Shown: positions 34,201 through 44,619 of the stretch, one piece after another
Position numbering within the stretch: the first letter of the stretch is position 1
Layout of the letters: each line of letters begins with the position of its first letter
Assembly (NCBI GenBank): GCA_012931725.1
Contig: CM022955.1
Location: 16,325,654 to 16,389,653 of the forward strand
Direction: 5' to 3'
DNA: 64,000 bases
DNA from: Litsea cubeba
Lineage: Eukaryota; Streptophyta; Magnoliopsida; Laurales; Lauraceae
Notes under the pieces: generated by a model
Seen by the model: only the letters and a program-made list of their open reading frames with translations
The model's database searches: none
Told to the model about the DNA's origin: nothing
Program-made: the position numbers and the translations under genes

Positions 34201-36941
34201 TTTGCGCTTGGATCTGCTCCTAGTTTATGGCTAATAACTGTAGGGTCGACTCCAGGCATTTCGTATGGAGTCCAAGCAAAAATATCTGAGTTTTGATTAA
34301 GAAACTGGATCAGATTCTTCTGCTCTTCTTCAGACAGTGATGTGCCAATCATCCAATAGTTGTCTACATCCCTCCCATGTATCGCGATCTTTTTTAGTTC
34401 TTCAACTGCTGGGGTGTTCAGGTCGAAAAATAATTTATCTGCCTTGATCCGACCTGAAGTTGATTGCTATTTGAGATCGGTACTCTTGCTTGGACCAGTA
34501 CCTACATCATCCATATTTCTCGCTTTTCCTTTTATTGCTGTGATCAGACAACTTCTAGAGATAGCTTGGTCTCCTTTGATCTCCATGATTCCCTTCTGTG
34601 TTGGGAAACGTAACCTTTGATCGAAGGTTGATGGTATTGCTCTCATATGATGAATCCATGTTCGTCCCATGATGGCATTATATGGGGATGGTAAATTCAC
34701 CACTAGGAATTCCACATCTAGACGAATAGGACCTGCTCCCACCTGAATCGTTATAACTCCAAGAGGATGTACTGCCTGGCCACTGAATCCGAACAAAGGA
34801 ATTGAGGTCGGCTTTAGGTCTGAATGTTTTAGACCGAGCTTTTGAAATAGTTCGGCATACATTATTTATGAGGAGCTTCCAGGATCGATGAGCATTCTTC
34901 GGACATCAAATTCTTGTATTCGAAGAGTGAGCACGAGGGCATCGTTATGGGGCTGAACCACATCTCGGAGGTCTTCATCGGAGAAAGAAATCTCCGTCTT
35001 GCTATGCCCAGATTTGCTGACCAATCTTGGTCCAGTATCTACTTGGTATACCTCCTTCAAATGTGCAACCATCTTTCTTTGTACTCGGACAGATTGGGTC
35101 GTGACTTCTGTTGGATTTATTGCCCCATGCACCACATCTATTACTCCCACAGGTCGTTCATCATCTGCAGCTTTCTTGAAATCTTTCCGATCTGAGCCTT
35201 CTTTGCTCTTCTTTGAATTCATCTCCTCTACATATTCTTTTAGGTGACCATCTCTGACTAGATCTTCTAGATGTTGCTTGCGCATCCAACAATTTTCTGT
35301 CAAATGACCATTTTCCCGATGGTAGGAACACCATAAGTTAGGATTCCAGCGTCCAGGGTCGCTGATCATCTTCGGAGGTCTTTTGAAAAACGGCTTATCT
35401 TTTATTTGGGTGAGGATTCTATATATTGGATCTTTCAAGATCGTATATATTCCGTCGTAGGCTGCTTTTGTGGGTTCGGCACGCCCCATCCTCCTATCAG
35501 CGACTTCACCGAACTCTCTTCGTCTCTTTCTTCTGGATCCTTCATTTGCTGCTTGTATCGTTCTTGATTCAGGTGCTCCCATGTCTTCCTCGAGCTTTAC
35601 GAACTCTTCGATTCTTTCCATCAGATCTCTTTGTGTGATTAGGGATCGCTTAGTCAATGATTAACGGAGCTTGCTTTCTTTTGGCAGTCCCAATTTAAAG
35701 GTGGCCACTGCTACCTGTTCATTGCTTCCATCTACTTCATTATATATGTGCCAATAACGAGCACTGTACTCCTTCAAGCTTTCCGAGTTATCTTTCTTAA
35801 GAGACAAAAGCGCTCCAACATCTTTCGGCTGTTTAGAATTTGTGGCAAAACGGGTGACGAAAGATGCTGCGAGCTCTCGAAAACTATGTATTGATCTCGG
35901 CTTAAGACGTGAGAACCATTTTAATGCCAGATCTCCCAAGCTTGAGGGAAAGACTCTGCACATTAATAATTCATTCCGATCCAAAGTGCCATGGAATGTA
36001 GGATATGCTGGACGTGGTCGGCAGGATCTGAGGTTCCATCATAGATTTGTAGCTTGGGAGTTGAGAATCGTCAAGGTGGATCCACTCTCTCTATCTCCCT
36101 TGAGAAGGGAGATATGAAGCTCTGCGTATCCAAATACCTTGTTTGAAACATGGTTTCTTGATGGGGTCTCTGATTCGCCAAAGCTTTCTCGATTAGCTCT
36201 TGTACGTATTTCTCGCCAAGTGCCTGTGAGGCTGTCCTTTTCTTTTTTGGTGCAGTTTTTTCCATATCCCGTGTTTTATATTCAGATTTCTCCTCTCTTC
36301 GTGGTAAAGAGCTTGATGTCCTGCTTCCTTCATCCCTTGCTCCATGCTTTGGTCTGATTCGGTGAGATTTTAATTCAAAAAGATGACTCTTGGGCTCTCG
36401 CACATCTGTACTTCCTCGGCGCTCCAATTTTCTAGTTTTATGAGCAGTTTCTGAATTTACTTGATGGTTCCCCGTGCTCTGAGGTCGTCTTTGAGCGTCC
36501 TTTACTGCCTCTAATTCCAATAGCAGACAGTTAAATTTCTCTTTCTGCTACTTCATTCCCCGTGTCAGGTCCCGTACAGCTTCCTTGCAAGATTGTTCCA
36601 GGCAGACAAGCGCATTCTGTGACGGTACTATAGCTTGGTATGTGTGGCTCTGCTTCTGGTGGCCACTTTTTTTGCAATTTATCCACAGATGGTGAATTTA
36701 TATCATGGTTTGGTTTTGCGCGATGTACTTCTGATTGAATCCGTCCCTTTTTTCCTAGAATATGATCAGTTTGGTCACTGTCCGTACATGGAACATATTC
36801 ATCATCTTGTCCACCGGGTTGGTTGGTCACAGGATCCTTTCCGTGGCGCTTTTGTTGGTCCTTGATCTGAGTTGCCTCTATCTGAGAAGAAGAATGCCCA
36901 GATTGATGATGTGATCCCAGAACATGCTCTTGATCTGCCAT
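31260..36941 (-). pseudogene. gypsy gag-pol (Tat type), multiply broken
   Basis: Minus strand, start at 36941 (MADQEH). The gag N-terminus shifts frame near 36525. The gag core (ALKWFSRL, FVTRFATN and LKEYSARYW blocks) is at 35661-36000. A CCHC-like knuckle (CSYHRENGHLTENC) is near 35290-35330, the protease region at 34467-34930, RT with YIDDMVVK near 33720-33750, a first RNase H at 33100-33437, then a second, archaeal-type RNase H (LLYVDGASN, NNEAKYEALL, HCDSQLV) at 32646-33000. Integrase has its zinc region near 32230-32330, WGIDIVGPM at about 32095, the remaining D and E at 31750-31910, and a C-terminal GKLGPNWESPY block. Stops or frameshifts occur near 36525, 36056, 35990, 35658, 34863, 34465, 33473, 32645, 31910, 31890 and 31820. 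It cannot be autonomous. Confidence 0.9.
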
Positions 36942-36986
36942 ATTTTTCAGCTAGAATAAACGTCAGTGGATGATTTCCTCTTCCGT

Positions 36987-37004
36987 TTCCCACAGACGGC
37001 GCCA
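36987..37004 (-). other. gypsy primer-binding site
   Basis: On the minus strand it reads TGGCGCCGTCTGTGGGAA, 2 bp inside the 5' LTR. This is the site typical of Tat/Athila-type elements. I do not assign the tRNA. The element at 39235-43638 has almost the same site. Confidence 0.85.
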
Positions 37005-37006
37005 AT

Positions 37007-37546
37007 TGTAGATACTGAAATTTGGTTGGTCGACTGACGAGCTGAACAGCACTACTCGGTGAAGGATAGTCGAATGCTTTCTTTGGTTTGAGATGAGAAT
37101 TCCTATATCTACAATAAAGGAATCATCAGAAGAACTCGATCGGATGTTCCGATCGAGAACTCTCCGATGATAAAGTCAGTGAGATTTTCATTGTTTTAAA
37201 AATGATTATCTCTTTTGCTTGTTCTCTATTTCATACCTCTTTTCTGATCTTCATTTTTCTTTATATATTCTTGTCTTGGTCTTTTCCTCTTCTTTCCTTA
37301 CATTATTCTCCATAATTTCTTTGCTTTATTTCTTCAAACTGAAACCCCCATAAGGCTCCTATCGTGTGCTGCTTTAATCTCCTGATTTATTCTTGTAATT
37401 GCTGCTCTTTAATAATGTGTAGCTGCCATATGACCAGTCTCTGAGTATCCATTGGGCCTGGATAGAGCTGCCATATTCTTGTATTTGATGTCCTGCTGAC
37501 CGATCTAGGCTTGACCCGAGGACATATTCGAATTTCTCCCTCCACA
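37007..37546 (-). repeat. gypsy 5' LTR (540 bp)
   Basis: Matches the 3' LTR at 27665-28159 but has an extra segment of about 40 bp near 37385-37425 and a replaced stretch near 37470-37505. It ends CCTCCACA next to the CTTAC duplication. Confidence 0.92.
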
Positions 37547-37660
37547 CTTACTATCCAACTGAAACTGCAAGGACATCAAATAGGCATCACAAGCCAGTTG
37601 GTATAGGAGTTCAGGGTCTTGCAGATACTTTTATTTTACTTGGAATGCCATTTGATTCAC

Positions 37661-38260
37661 TAGATTTGATTGTTGAGACCCAAGAGCATCCATTTGATTG
37701 TCCACTAGTTCATCTTAGCCCCTTTCACCAAAATACTTATTTGTAAAGATTAATGAACTATGCTCTCTTAATCTACCAGGTACTTCTTCTAGGTCTTTTA
37801 CAATGGGGATTGAGATGTGGAAGCAAGAAACCATACTTAAGGTTGGCAATTGATTAATACTACTGCTCCTGCTGCTACTACTATTATCAACACACTCACT
37901 GTTCAAAAATTCCTTTTTTGCAGAAATAAATGGAAAAACTTGAAACAGAATCAAACTCAAATGGGGATGGTATTTAATCCCATGACTTATCAAAGGAAAT
38001 CTATTCTTTCCAAGGGTGCCCATGTCTTATAATGAAATCCCAATTAATTTTATGCATAATTTTTAAAAGAGATTGCTTCTTTGTTTTTTGTAGTTATCAT
38101 CGATGCAGATTACCAGTCTCTTCTTCCTAGAAAAGAGAAATCGGGATTGGTATGGGATCCACTTTTTTGGCCATGAATCCTTATTTATTTTTTGATGAGT
38201 CATATACCTATTCATGTATATTCTTGGTTTCATCAGCAAATACTGCTATTTAACATAAGG
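37661..38260 (+). other. captured noncoding and possible exon sequence
   Basis: Mostly intron-like. A possible short exon at about 38105-38151 reads DYQSLLPRKEKSGL before GTATGG and could belong to the same gene as the TauE/SafE-like exon that follows. This is weak. Confidence 0.3.
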
Positions 38261-38322
38261 TGGAAGCGACTTCTTGTGCTAGTGCTGGTTTGGTTGCTTT
38301 TCTGATACTTCAAATCTTCAAG
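38261..38322 (+). pseudogene. captured exon, TauE/SafE-like membrane protein
   Basis: Reads WKRLLVLVLVW, then in the next frame AFLILQIFK, ending at a good donor AAG|GTAAGT (38322). Plant TauE/SafE-family proteins have a similar WK-LLVLV-VW-AFL-LQI-K stretch in one frame. Here one G seems lost from a GGG near 38290, shifting the frame. The match is short and hydrophobic, so it is only moderately specific. Confidence 0.4.
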
Positions 38323-39214
38323 GTAAGTGTCTTATTATTACTCTTTTAATCATCAGTACATATCGTGGGCCATTTTTTGGTCAGCAGGACCATTGAAGTT
38401 ATTCTATGATGAAGTTAATTTGGGTAGCATGGGGTTATAAAAAAAAAAAGGTTTGGGTAGCATGGGGCCATGTGTAGGTTGATGGTTGACTTTTACCTTT
38501 TAGGAGGTAGGTCCTCCCAGGAATATCAAATGTACAAGCTAAGCCTAGGCTAGTCCAACCCAACTGCAACTCCATTGAAATGACTTCTCTGTTCATTTCA
38601 AATGTACAGGTTCTTGAAATTTCTCTTTTATGATTTTCAAAAAAATGAAAAAGAAAAGTATTGCTTTCGCATGCTCTCAAGTTGTTCATGCACTCTGAGA
38701 TATGTTGAAATGACTTCTCTGTTCATTTCAGATTATGTACTGGAGGGAAGTGAAGGCACACCATGTGCTGGTAAAAGATTGAAAGTAGATTTCATGTATA
38801 TCTGGTTGATTTCTTAGTTGGCCTCTATTGATTGTTCTGTCATATGGTTTTAGGGGCCGGGCATTGATATGATAATATTTTCCAATCAGGCAATGCAAGA
38901 AATCCATCTGAATTCTGATGTTCAGCCCCTTCCACATGTGCGTGCGTTTCATTTGAGCATTATTAGAGTCAAAATAATAAATGTGTCTACAAATGAAATT
39001 GGTTATTCTTTTATATTTTCATTGCATTTTTCTGTGTGGGTATAATGTGCATCTTCCCTTGCAGATATATTTTGCGTGAGTAAATAAGTAGTACTATATC
39101 TAGCTCAAGAGTCTGCTTCTGGAAGCAGTTTTTTGTTTATTTTCGACTTAAAACAAGCAAGTACTCTAATGTTTTTCAATAGAAGATTTATATCTTGTGT
39201 CATTTTCCATGCAG
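38323..39214. other. captured or intergenic noncoding sequence
   Basis: Contains a direct duplication of TGACTTCTCTGTTCATTTCA (38581 and 38710), and an open plus-strand stretch after TTCAG at 38728 that I do not recognise. A possible exon at 38889-38940 after AATCAG is also unidentified. The final ATGCAG at 39209-39214 is the acceptor of the next exon. Confidence 0.35.
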
Positions 39215-39234
39215 AGCTTCACAAGAAAGAGACA

Positions 39235-40108
39235 TGTGAGGTGACTCACAAGGTGTAGGGAGTGGAGCTGAGAGCTCTCTAGTCGAATACCGCTGCCTGC
39301 CTGAAACCTGGAGAAGGGAGGAAGAAGATAACAGTCAGAGGACCCTAGCTGTGGGCAGCGCAGGGCTCTCCGATGCCTAAGTCAGTATGAGAACTGGACT
39401 AAGGATAGAAATTTTGGGGAAGAAGATGATACCAGCGTATGGCTTGGAGAGCCAGCATATGGTTTTGTGTATGGTGTGGATCGGATGTTCGATCATCCCC
39501 CTTGCTCTCTGCATCTGCTGTTCCTTATATCGATAGGGAGAGGGAGAGAGTTGACTTTTGAGAGAGAGAGAGAGAGTGCTCTGTAGCTCTTGACAGGAAG
39601 TCTAATCGCAGTCCATTTGTCCCGTCGGGCCATACCTTGGCATCTTGGGAGCTGTGGACGCCAATCTGTCAGGAAGCGTGGCGGTATGGGTGGCTCTGTC
39701 AGATAATATGGGCGGTGCCCTTGTCTTGTCGCACGTGCCGTAGTGTGCTTGAGCGTCCATGAGAGGACAGCTGTCAGCCCCTGCCTTGGCTAGCTCTGGC
39801 ATTGTGACCGAGGTTAGGGTGTGTTGCCGAGGTTGGGGAGCTGAGGTCGGGAACGACCTTGACTAGGCTAAAGAGAGATCTGGCAAAGGTGTCGAGGTGG
39901 AGCACTTGACCGAAGTGGGATGCTTTGGCTGAAGTGGAGTCTGCCGAGGTAGAGTGCCTGGCCGAGATGGAGGTATGGACTGAGGTGGGAGCACCTGGCC
40001 GAGCTGATGGAGACTGAGACCGAGCCTTGGCGAGATGGACTAGCTGGTGCGGGAGCCCGAGATGGAGCATCTGGCCGGGACTCCGATGAGTTTGGGAATA
40101 TCCCCACA
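39235..40108 (-). repeat. 3' LTR of the non-autonomous element (874 bp)
   Basis: Closely matches 42759-43638; the first ~15 bp differ (TGTGAGGTG against TGTAAGTACATAAAATG). It contains GA and CT microsatellites near 39540-39580 and many GCCGAG words. Confidence 0.9.
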
Positions 40109-40560
40109 CAATAGCCCCCCAGCTTCTGAGCTCTGAGAGTACTCTTTGAGGTTGGAAGCTAAGAAGGGAGGATTTGTTGAGCTTGATAGTCTTCAGTGTC
40201 TGGTTTGTCACCAACTGAGAGACCGAGACGTGACCAGCTGGTTCATCACCAGAGGTGTAGTCTCGTTGGAAGTATTCTAGTGATGCTGTTGAGGAGGCTA
40301 GCATTGCTGCCAACCTGGAAACTGGCACTGCTACCGAGCTAGAGACTGGCACTGCTGTCGAGCTAAGGACTGGCACTGTTGCCGAGCTAGTGGACTGGCA
40401 CTGCTGCCGAGCTGGAGACTGGAACTGCTGCCTAGCTGAGGACTGGCACTGCTGCCGAGCTGGAGATTGGCACTGTTGCCGAGGTGAGGACCGGCACTGC
40501 TGCCGAGCTGGAGACTGGCACTGCGGCCAAGCTGAGGACTGGCACTACTGCCGAGCTAGT
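40109..40560. repeat. short GCCGAGCTGGAG repeats
   Basis: From about 40310 the word order GACTGGCACTGCTGCCGAGCT repeats about nine times at roughly 30-bp spacing with small changes. It begins beside the polypurine tract. Confidence 0.75.
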
Positions 40561-40753
40561 GGAGACTGAGACCGAGGTAGGAGCACCTGGCCGAGACCAA
40601 CATGAGGCCGAGCCAGTGTGAGGTCATAGCCAGCACATGGACGGACCAGCAAGAGGTCGGGACCATCATGAGGCTGAACCTGCGTGGTGCACATAGCTAG
40701 CACGAGGGCGAACCAGCAAGAGGTCGGGGCGCGCCGGCAATCTGGCATGAGCG

Positions 40754-41338
40754 CCGAGATGCTCACATAGCACGAAATGGAGAGGACCCACTGGCTTGTC
40801 ACCAGGGGCGTGCCGACAATCTGGCATGAGTACCGAGATGCTCACATAGCAAGAAATGGAGAGGACCCACTGGCTCATCACCAGGGGCGTGCTGGCAATC
40901 TGGCATGAGTGCCGAGATGCTCACATAGCACGAAATGGAGAGGACCCACTGGCTCGTCACCAGGGGCATGCCGGCAATCTGGCATGAGTACCGAGATGCT
41001 CACATAGCACGAAATGGAGAGGACCCACTGGCTCGTCACCAGGGGAGTGCCGGCAATCTGGCATGAGTGCCGAGATGCTCACATAGCACGAAATGGAGAG
41101 GACCCACTGGCTCGTCACCAAGGGCGTGCCGGCAATCTGGCATGAGTACCGAGAAGCTCACATAGCACGAAATGGAGAGGACCCACTGGCTCGTCACCAG
41201 GGGCGTGCCGGCAATCTGGCATGAGTACCGAGATGCTCACATAGCACGAAATGGAGAGGACCCACTGGCTCGTCACCAGGGGCGTGCCGGCAATCTGGCA
41301 TGAATACCGAGATGCTCACATAGCACGAAATGGAGAGT
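40754..41338. repeat. 79-bp tandem repeat, more than seven copies
   Basis: Units start at about 40754, 40833, 40912, 40991, 41070, 41149, 41228 and 41307. Each reads GAGATGCTCACATAGCACGA, then AATGGAGAGGACCCACTGGC, then TCGTCACCAGGGGCGTGCCG, then GCAATCTGGCATGAGTACC. The copies are very alike, so the array expanded recently. One degenerate half-unit precedes and one follows it. Confidence 0.92.
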
Positions 41339-42070
41339 CCGAGACATGACCAACTGGCTTTGGACCAGAGGTGTAGTCAACCAGGGCGCGTAGCCTGAGA
41401 CCATCATGAGGCCGAACCTGCGTGAAGCGCGTAGCTAGCACGAGGGTGACGCCAACATGAGGTCGAGACCGTCATGAGGCCGAACCTGCGTGAAGCGCAT
41501 AGCTAGCACGAGGGTGACACCAACATGAGGCCGAGAATCCGGCGCTGCTGCCGCGATGCACGAAGTCGAAATCTGGCACGTAGCCGAGATGCAAAAGATA
41601 GAGATCTGGCGGCCGAGATGTAGGAGCACGGGGCTTTGGATGTCTGATGGCGGTAGAGGACCGTGCGATCAAGGCTAATAGTAGAGGATCATGCCGATGT
41701 CGTCGAAGCTGACGGCGACATCAAAGCTGACAACAGAGGACCGTGTCGGGACACAATAGAGGGTTGTACGATCAAAGCTGATGGGTGATCGAAGGTGAAG
41801 GATGATAGGAGGCTTTAGTAGCCCCCCGAGCTGGAATGGATGTCTGATGGTGATGGGAGTCACCTTGTCGGGGACTCACTAGTCAAGTCGAAGGTCTGGC
41901 ACATTCTGACAAGGCTGCTGAGTCGGAGCACTACTGCCCAGGTGGAGCGGTACAGCCAAGCTAGAGTACTACTTCCGAACTGGATCTCCCTGGTAACGCT
42001 GCCGAGCTGGAGCAGGGCTACCGAGCTGGAACATGGCTGCCGAACTGGAGTGATCTAGAAGCACTGTCGA
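41339..42070. repeat. further degenerate repeats in the non-autonomous element
   Basis: A ~65-bp duplication containing CATGAGGCCGAACCTGCGTG recurs at about 41405 and 41475, and short GCCGAGCTGGA words recur at 41990-42060. No conserved ORF. Confidence 0.6.
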
Positions 42071-42087
42071 GCTACAGAAGATGCCTG

Positions 42088-42708
42088 TCACTGGTTGCGG
42101 CTACTTGAAACATGGCTGGGGTTTGATCCCGTCGAGGAGTCTATAGACCTAACCCTTAGTTCTCGAGAGGAGGAATATGTGCTGAGATCCCTCGAAACGT
42201 AGCCGTTAGAGCTGGCCTCGTCCAGAATCTGCTGGATTATTTGCTTGACTTGCTGGTCAAGCCATTGTCTCAAGTTGTCACTGTCCTCCGATTTTCACTC
42301 CAGTTTTCTTGAAGGGTTGTCGGAATGGCTGCGCGCCGGTTCAGCTGAAGGAGATTTGGAGGATGGCATTAGCATTGCCGCCCTATTTTGCAGCTGTTGT
42401 TGAAGTTTATGGATCAACTCGTCTTACTCTTGGAGGATGACAAGGTTTCGGGACCTGACATCCGCGAGAAGAGAGCTGTCGTCGTCGTCGATCTGATGGC
42501 GGAGTTTGGCTTGTTGGGGATCCCCCAGTCGAAGGCTATCTCGCCAGGAAGGTGCTGTCACCCCCTTCGGAGATGAACTTGACTGAGAGCGAACTCTTGG
42601 AAAGCTTGTCGCACCAGATCCTGCCCTGGACCTCTTCTGGCGAGGGACCAGTGGCAGTTGCAGTGGCAGTGTCGATGGTTCTTTTCCCTTTCTGGTTCTT
42701 TGAGGCAT
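42088..42708 (-). pseudogene. gag N-terminal remnant of the non-autonomous element
   Basis: The minus-strand ATG at 42708 opens MPQRTRKGKEPS and continues past 42424 in the same frame through DELIHKLQQQLQNR and a Ser-rich part. A stop near 42298 is followed in frame by RQWLDQQVKQIIQQILDEAS and STGSNPSHVSSSRNQ to about 42088. It lies directly behind the primer-binding site, where Tat gag begins, and has the same charged, Ser/Gln-rich character. No retrotrans_gag core or knuckle follows. Confidence 0.55.
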
Positions 42709-42737
42709 GGTGTTTGGAAAGATGACTTTTTGATCGG

Positions 42738-42756
42738 TTTCCCACAGACGGCGCTA
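42738..42756 (-). other. primer-binding site of the non-autonomous element
   Basis: Minus strand TAGCGCCGTCTGTGGGAAA, one mismatch from the site of the neighbouring Tat element (36987-37004). Confidence 0.8.
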
Positions 42757-42758
42757 AT

Positions 42759-43638
42759 TGTAAGTACATAAAATGACTCACAAGGTGTAGGGAGTGGAGC
42801 TGAGAGCTCTCTGGTCGAACACCGCTGCCTGCCTGAAACCAGGAGAAGGGAGGAAGAAGATAACAGTCAGAGGACCCTGGCTGTGGGCAGCGCAGGGCTC
42901 TCCGATACCTAAGTCAGTATGAGAACTGGACTAAGGATAGAGATTTTGGGGAAGAAGATGATACTAGCGTATGGCTTGGAGAGCCAGCATATGGTTTTGT
43001 GTATGGTGTGTTGGATCGGATGTTCGATCATCCCCCTTGCTCTCTGCATCTGCTGTTCCTTATATCGATAGGGAGAGGGAGAGAGTTGACTTTTGAGAGA
43101 GAGAGAGTGCTCTGCAGCTCTTGACAGGAAGTCTAATCGCAGTCCATTTGTCCCGTCGGGCCATACCCTGGCATCTTTGGAGCTGTGGATGCCAATCTGT
43201 CAAGAAGCGTGGCGGTATGGGTGGCTCTGTCAGATGATATGGGCGGTGCCCTTGTCTTGTCGCACGTGCCGTAGCGTGCTTGAGCGTCCATGAGAGGACA
43301 GCTGTCAGCCCCTGCCTTGGCTAGCTCTGGCATTGTGACCGAGGTTAGGGTGTGTTGCCGAGGTTGGGGAGCTGAGGTCGGGAACGACCTTGACTAGGCT
43401 AGAGAGAGATCTGGCAAAGGTGCCGAGGGGAGCACTTGACCGAGGTGGGATGCTTTGGCCGAAGTGGAGTCTGCCGAGGTGGAGTGCCTGGCCGAGATGG
43501 AGGTATGGAACGAGGTGGGAGCACCTGGCCGAGCTGATGGAGACTGAGACCGAGCCTTGGCGAGATGAACTAGCTGGTGCGAGAGCCCGAGATGGAGCAT
43601 CTGGCCGGGACTCCGATGAGTTCGGGAATATCCCCACA
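42759..43638 (-). repeat. 5' LTR of the non-autonomous element (880 bp)
   Basis: Closely matches 39235-40108. It ends CCCCACA and is followed by the second half of the fibrillin-like exon. Confidence 0.9.
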
Positions 43639-43739
43639 TAGAACAGATTATAGATAAGCTCATCTCATTAAATCAGAACGAATTCAAAGGAGAACCAGAA
43701 GCTCGAGCCGGTGAATGGCAGTTGCTATGGAGTTCGCAG

Positions 43740-44600
43740 GTTTTCTTTTTCTGCATTTTATATCCTCATTTCATTCTTACATTGGGATGGTAATTACATT
43801 TAGTCACATGGATGCGGCTGATTTTTAAGTCTCAAGTGTTGTGTCATGATATTCAATGCTGGTTTAGATATTCTTCCTTTTTATTGTTGATTGGTTTGCT
43901 TTAGGGGGGTTGGTTTCTTGTCTAATCAAACCAAACCATCAAGGCTTTGTCCCAACTATGTTAGTGGTTTCCTGTCTATGATTGGTTGGGAATAATTTTT
44001 GTTATCAGGAGTCCCCATCAAGAGGTCTTTGTCCGAGCATGGGGAGTGCAAGTATGTGTCCTTGTTAAGTTTATTAACTAAAATTTTTCTTTACAGGCAG
44101 GATGCAGACATCTGGATTTGGAACTTGGAAGCCATGACCTTTTTGGGAGTTTTCCTCTTAAGTCCTTTTGGAAGGACATGGCTCTCACACATCTATGTTC
44201 ATTTCTTTGCTCATGAGTTTGGTGGGTGTAGCTCCCCCAAGAATTGAGGTTGCTGGTTGGTGGTAGCTGGAAAAATGCTGACTTTGGATAATCTAACATT
44301 GGAAAAATGCTGACAAGATGGCGAGTTCTCTGGGGAAACTAGGATCAATATGATCTCTTCTTTTGTTGGACCTTGGTTGTAATTGTGGCGGTTGTTTTTT
44401 TTGTTTTTGTGAATTCTATGGTCTCTAGCATTTTGTGGGTTCAGTTTCTTGTTTTGTTAGGCCTTTGTTGATTGTTCTAACTGGCCTATTCCTGTTTTTG
44501 TTTTTGGTTAGTTTTGTCGTTAGGGGTGGTATTTAGCTTTTATTCCACCCGTTAGGGTCTATTTTCTATGAAATAAAATGATTTTCATTACCGAATAAAA
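43740..44600. other. captured noncoding sequence, no clear exon
   Basis: Starts as the intron after the fibrillin-like exon. A T-rich tract ending TTTACAG at 44097 could be an acceptor, but the following open stretch is not recognised. The end of the segment (ATAAAATGATTTTCATTACC and an A-rich run) looks like a polyadenylation region. Confidence 0.35.
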
Positions 44601-44619
44601 AAATAATAAAATAAAATAA

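Larger units (their letters stand above)
27665..37546 (-). mobile_element. Ty3/gypsy element of the Tat clade, minus strand, with an antisense gene
   Basis: LTRs lie at 27665-28159 and 37007-37546 with TG..CA ends, flanked by a perfect CTTAC duplication (27660-27664, 37547-37551). The primer-binding site, polypurine tract and gag-protease-RT-RNase H-integrase order are present on the minus strand. Between integrase and the 3' LTR lies about 3 kb with a gene on the opposite strand. A second, archaeal-type RNase H plus an extra antisense ORF places it in the Tat clade, closest to Retand-like elements. The LTRs differ by indels of up to about 40 bp and many substitutions, so it is older than the copia element. 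gag-pol is broken in at least eight places. Confidence 0.93.
27631..37660 (+). pseudogene. captured exon of ribonucleotide reductase large subunit, split by a gypsy element
   Basis: The exon begins at about 27631 (NKITDVTYY, ending at the insertion at 27664) and resumes at 37547-37660 with YPTETARTSN, then HKPVGIGVQGLADTFILLGM and PFDS. This is the conserved C-terminal catalytic-domain block of class I RNR large subunits (RNR1). The 5-bp CTTAC duplication of the gypsy element lies within the codons for the VTYY part, and the frame continues across the element. Only about 45 codons remain; after PFDS the similarity stops. Coordinates span the inserted retrotransposon. Confidence 0.8.
39235..43638 (-). 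mobile_element. non-autonomous Tat-like LTR retrotransposon (4.4 kb), minus strand
   Basis: LTRs are at 39235-40108 and 42759-43638, both ending in TATTCCCGAACTC-like sequence with TGTGGGGATA on the minus strand. It has a Tat-type primer-binding site (42738-42756) and polypurine tract (40109-40125). The target duplication is imperfect: AGACA on the left, AGAACA preceded by a T on the right. The interior of about 2.65 kb has no protease, RT, RNase H or integrase. It has a gag N-terminal ORF next to the primer-binding site and then repeat arrays. Sharing of the primer-binding site with the neighbouring Tat element suggests dependence on enzymes of such elements. Confidence 0.88.
39215..43739 (+). 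pseudogene. captured exon of a fibrillin/PAP-like gene, split by an LTR element
   Basis: The exon opens after GCAG with SFTRKR (39215-39234). It continues beyond the LTR element at about 43644-43739 with IIDKLISLNQNEFKG, GEPEARAGEWQLLWSSQ, then a donor-like CAG|GTTTTC. EWQLLWSSQ resembles the WQ--WSSQ block of plastid-lipid-associated (PAP/fibrillin) proteins such as the PAP12 type. The frame is open over the whole exon if the retroelement and one copy of an imperfect AGACA duplication are removed. Only about 38 codons are present, so the family call is tentative. Confidence 0.5.

Noticed and set aside
40754..41338. CRISPR-like array of regular repeats
   Set aside because: Head-to-tail 79-bp units without distinct spacers, inside a plant LTR element.
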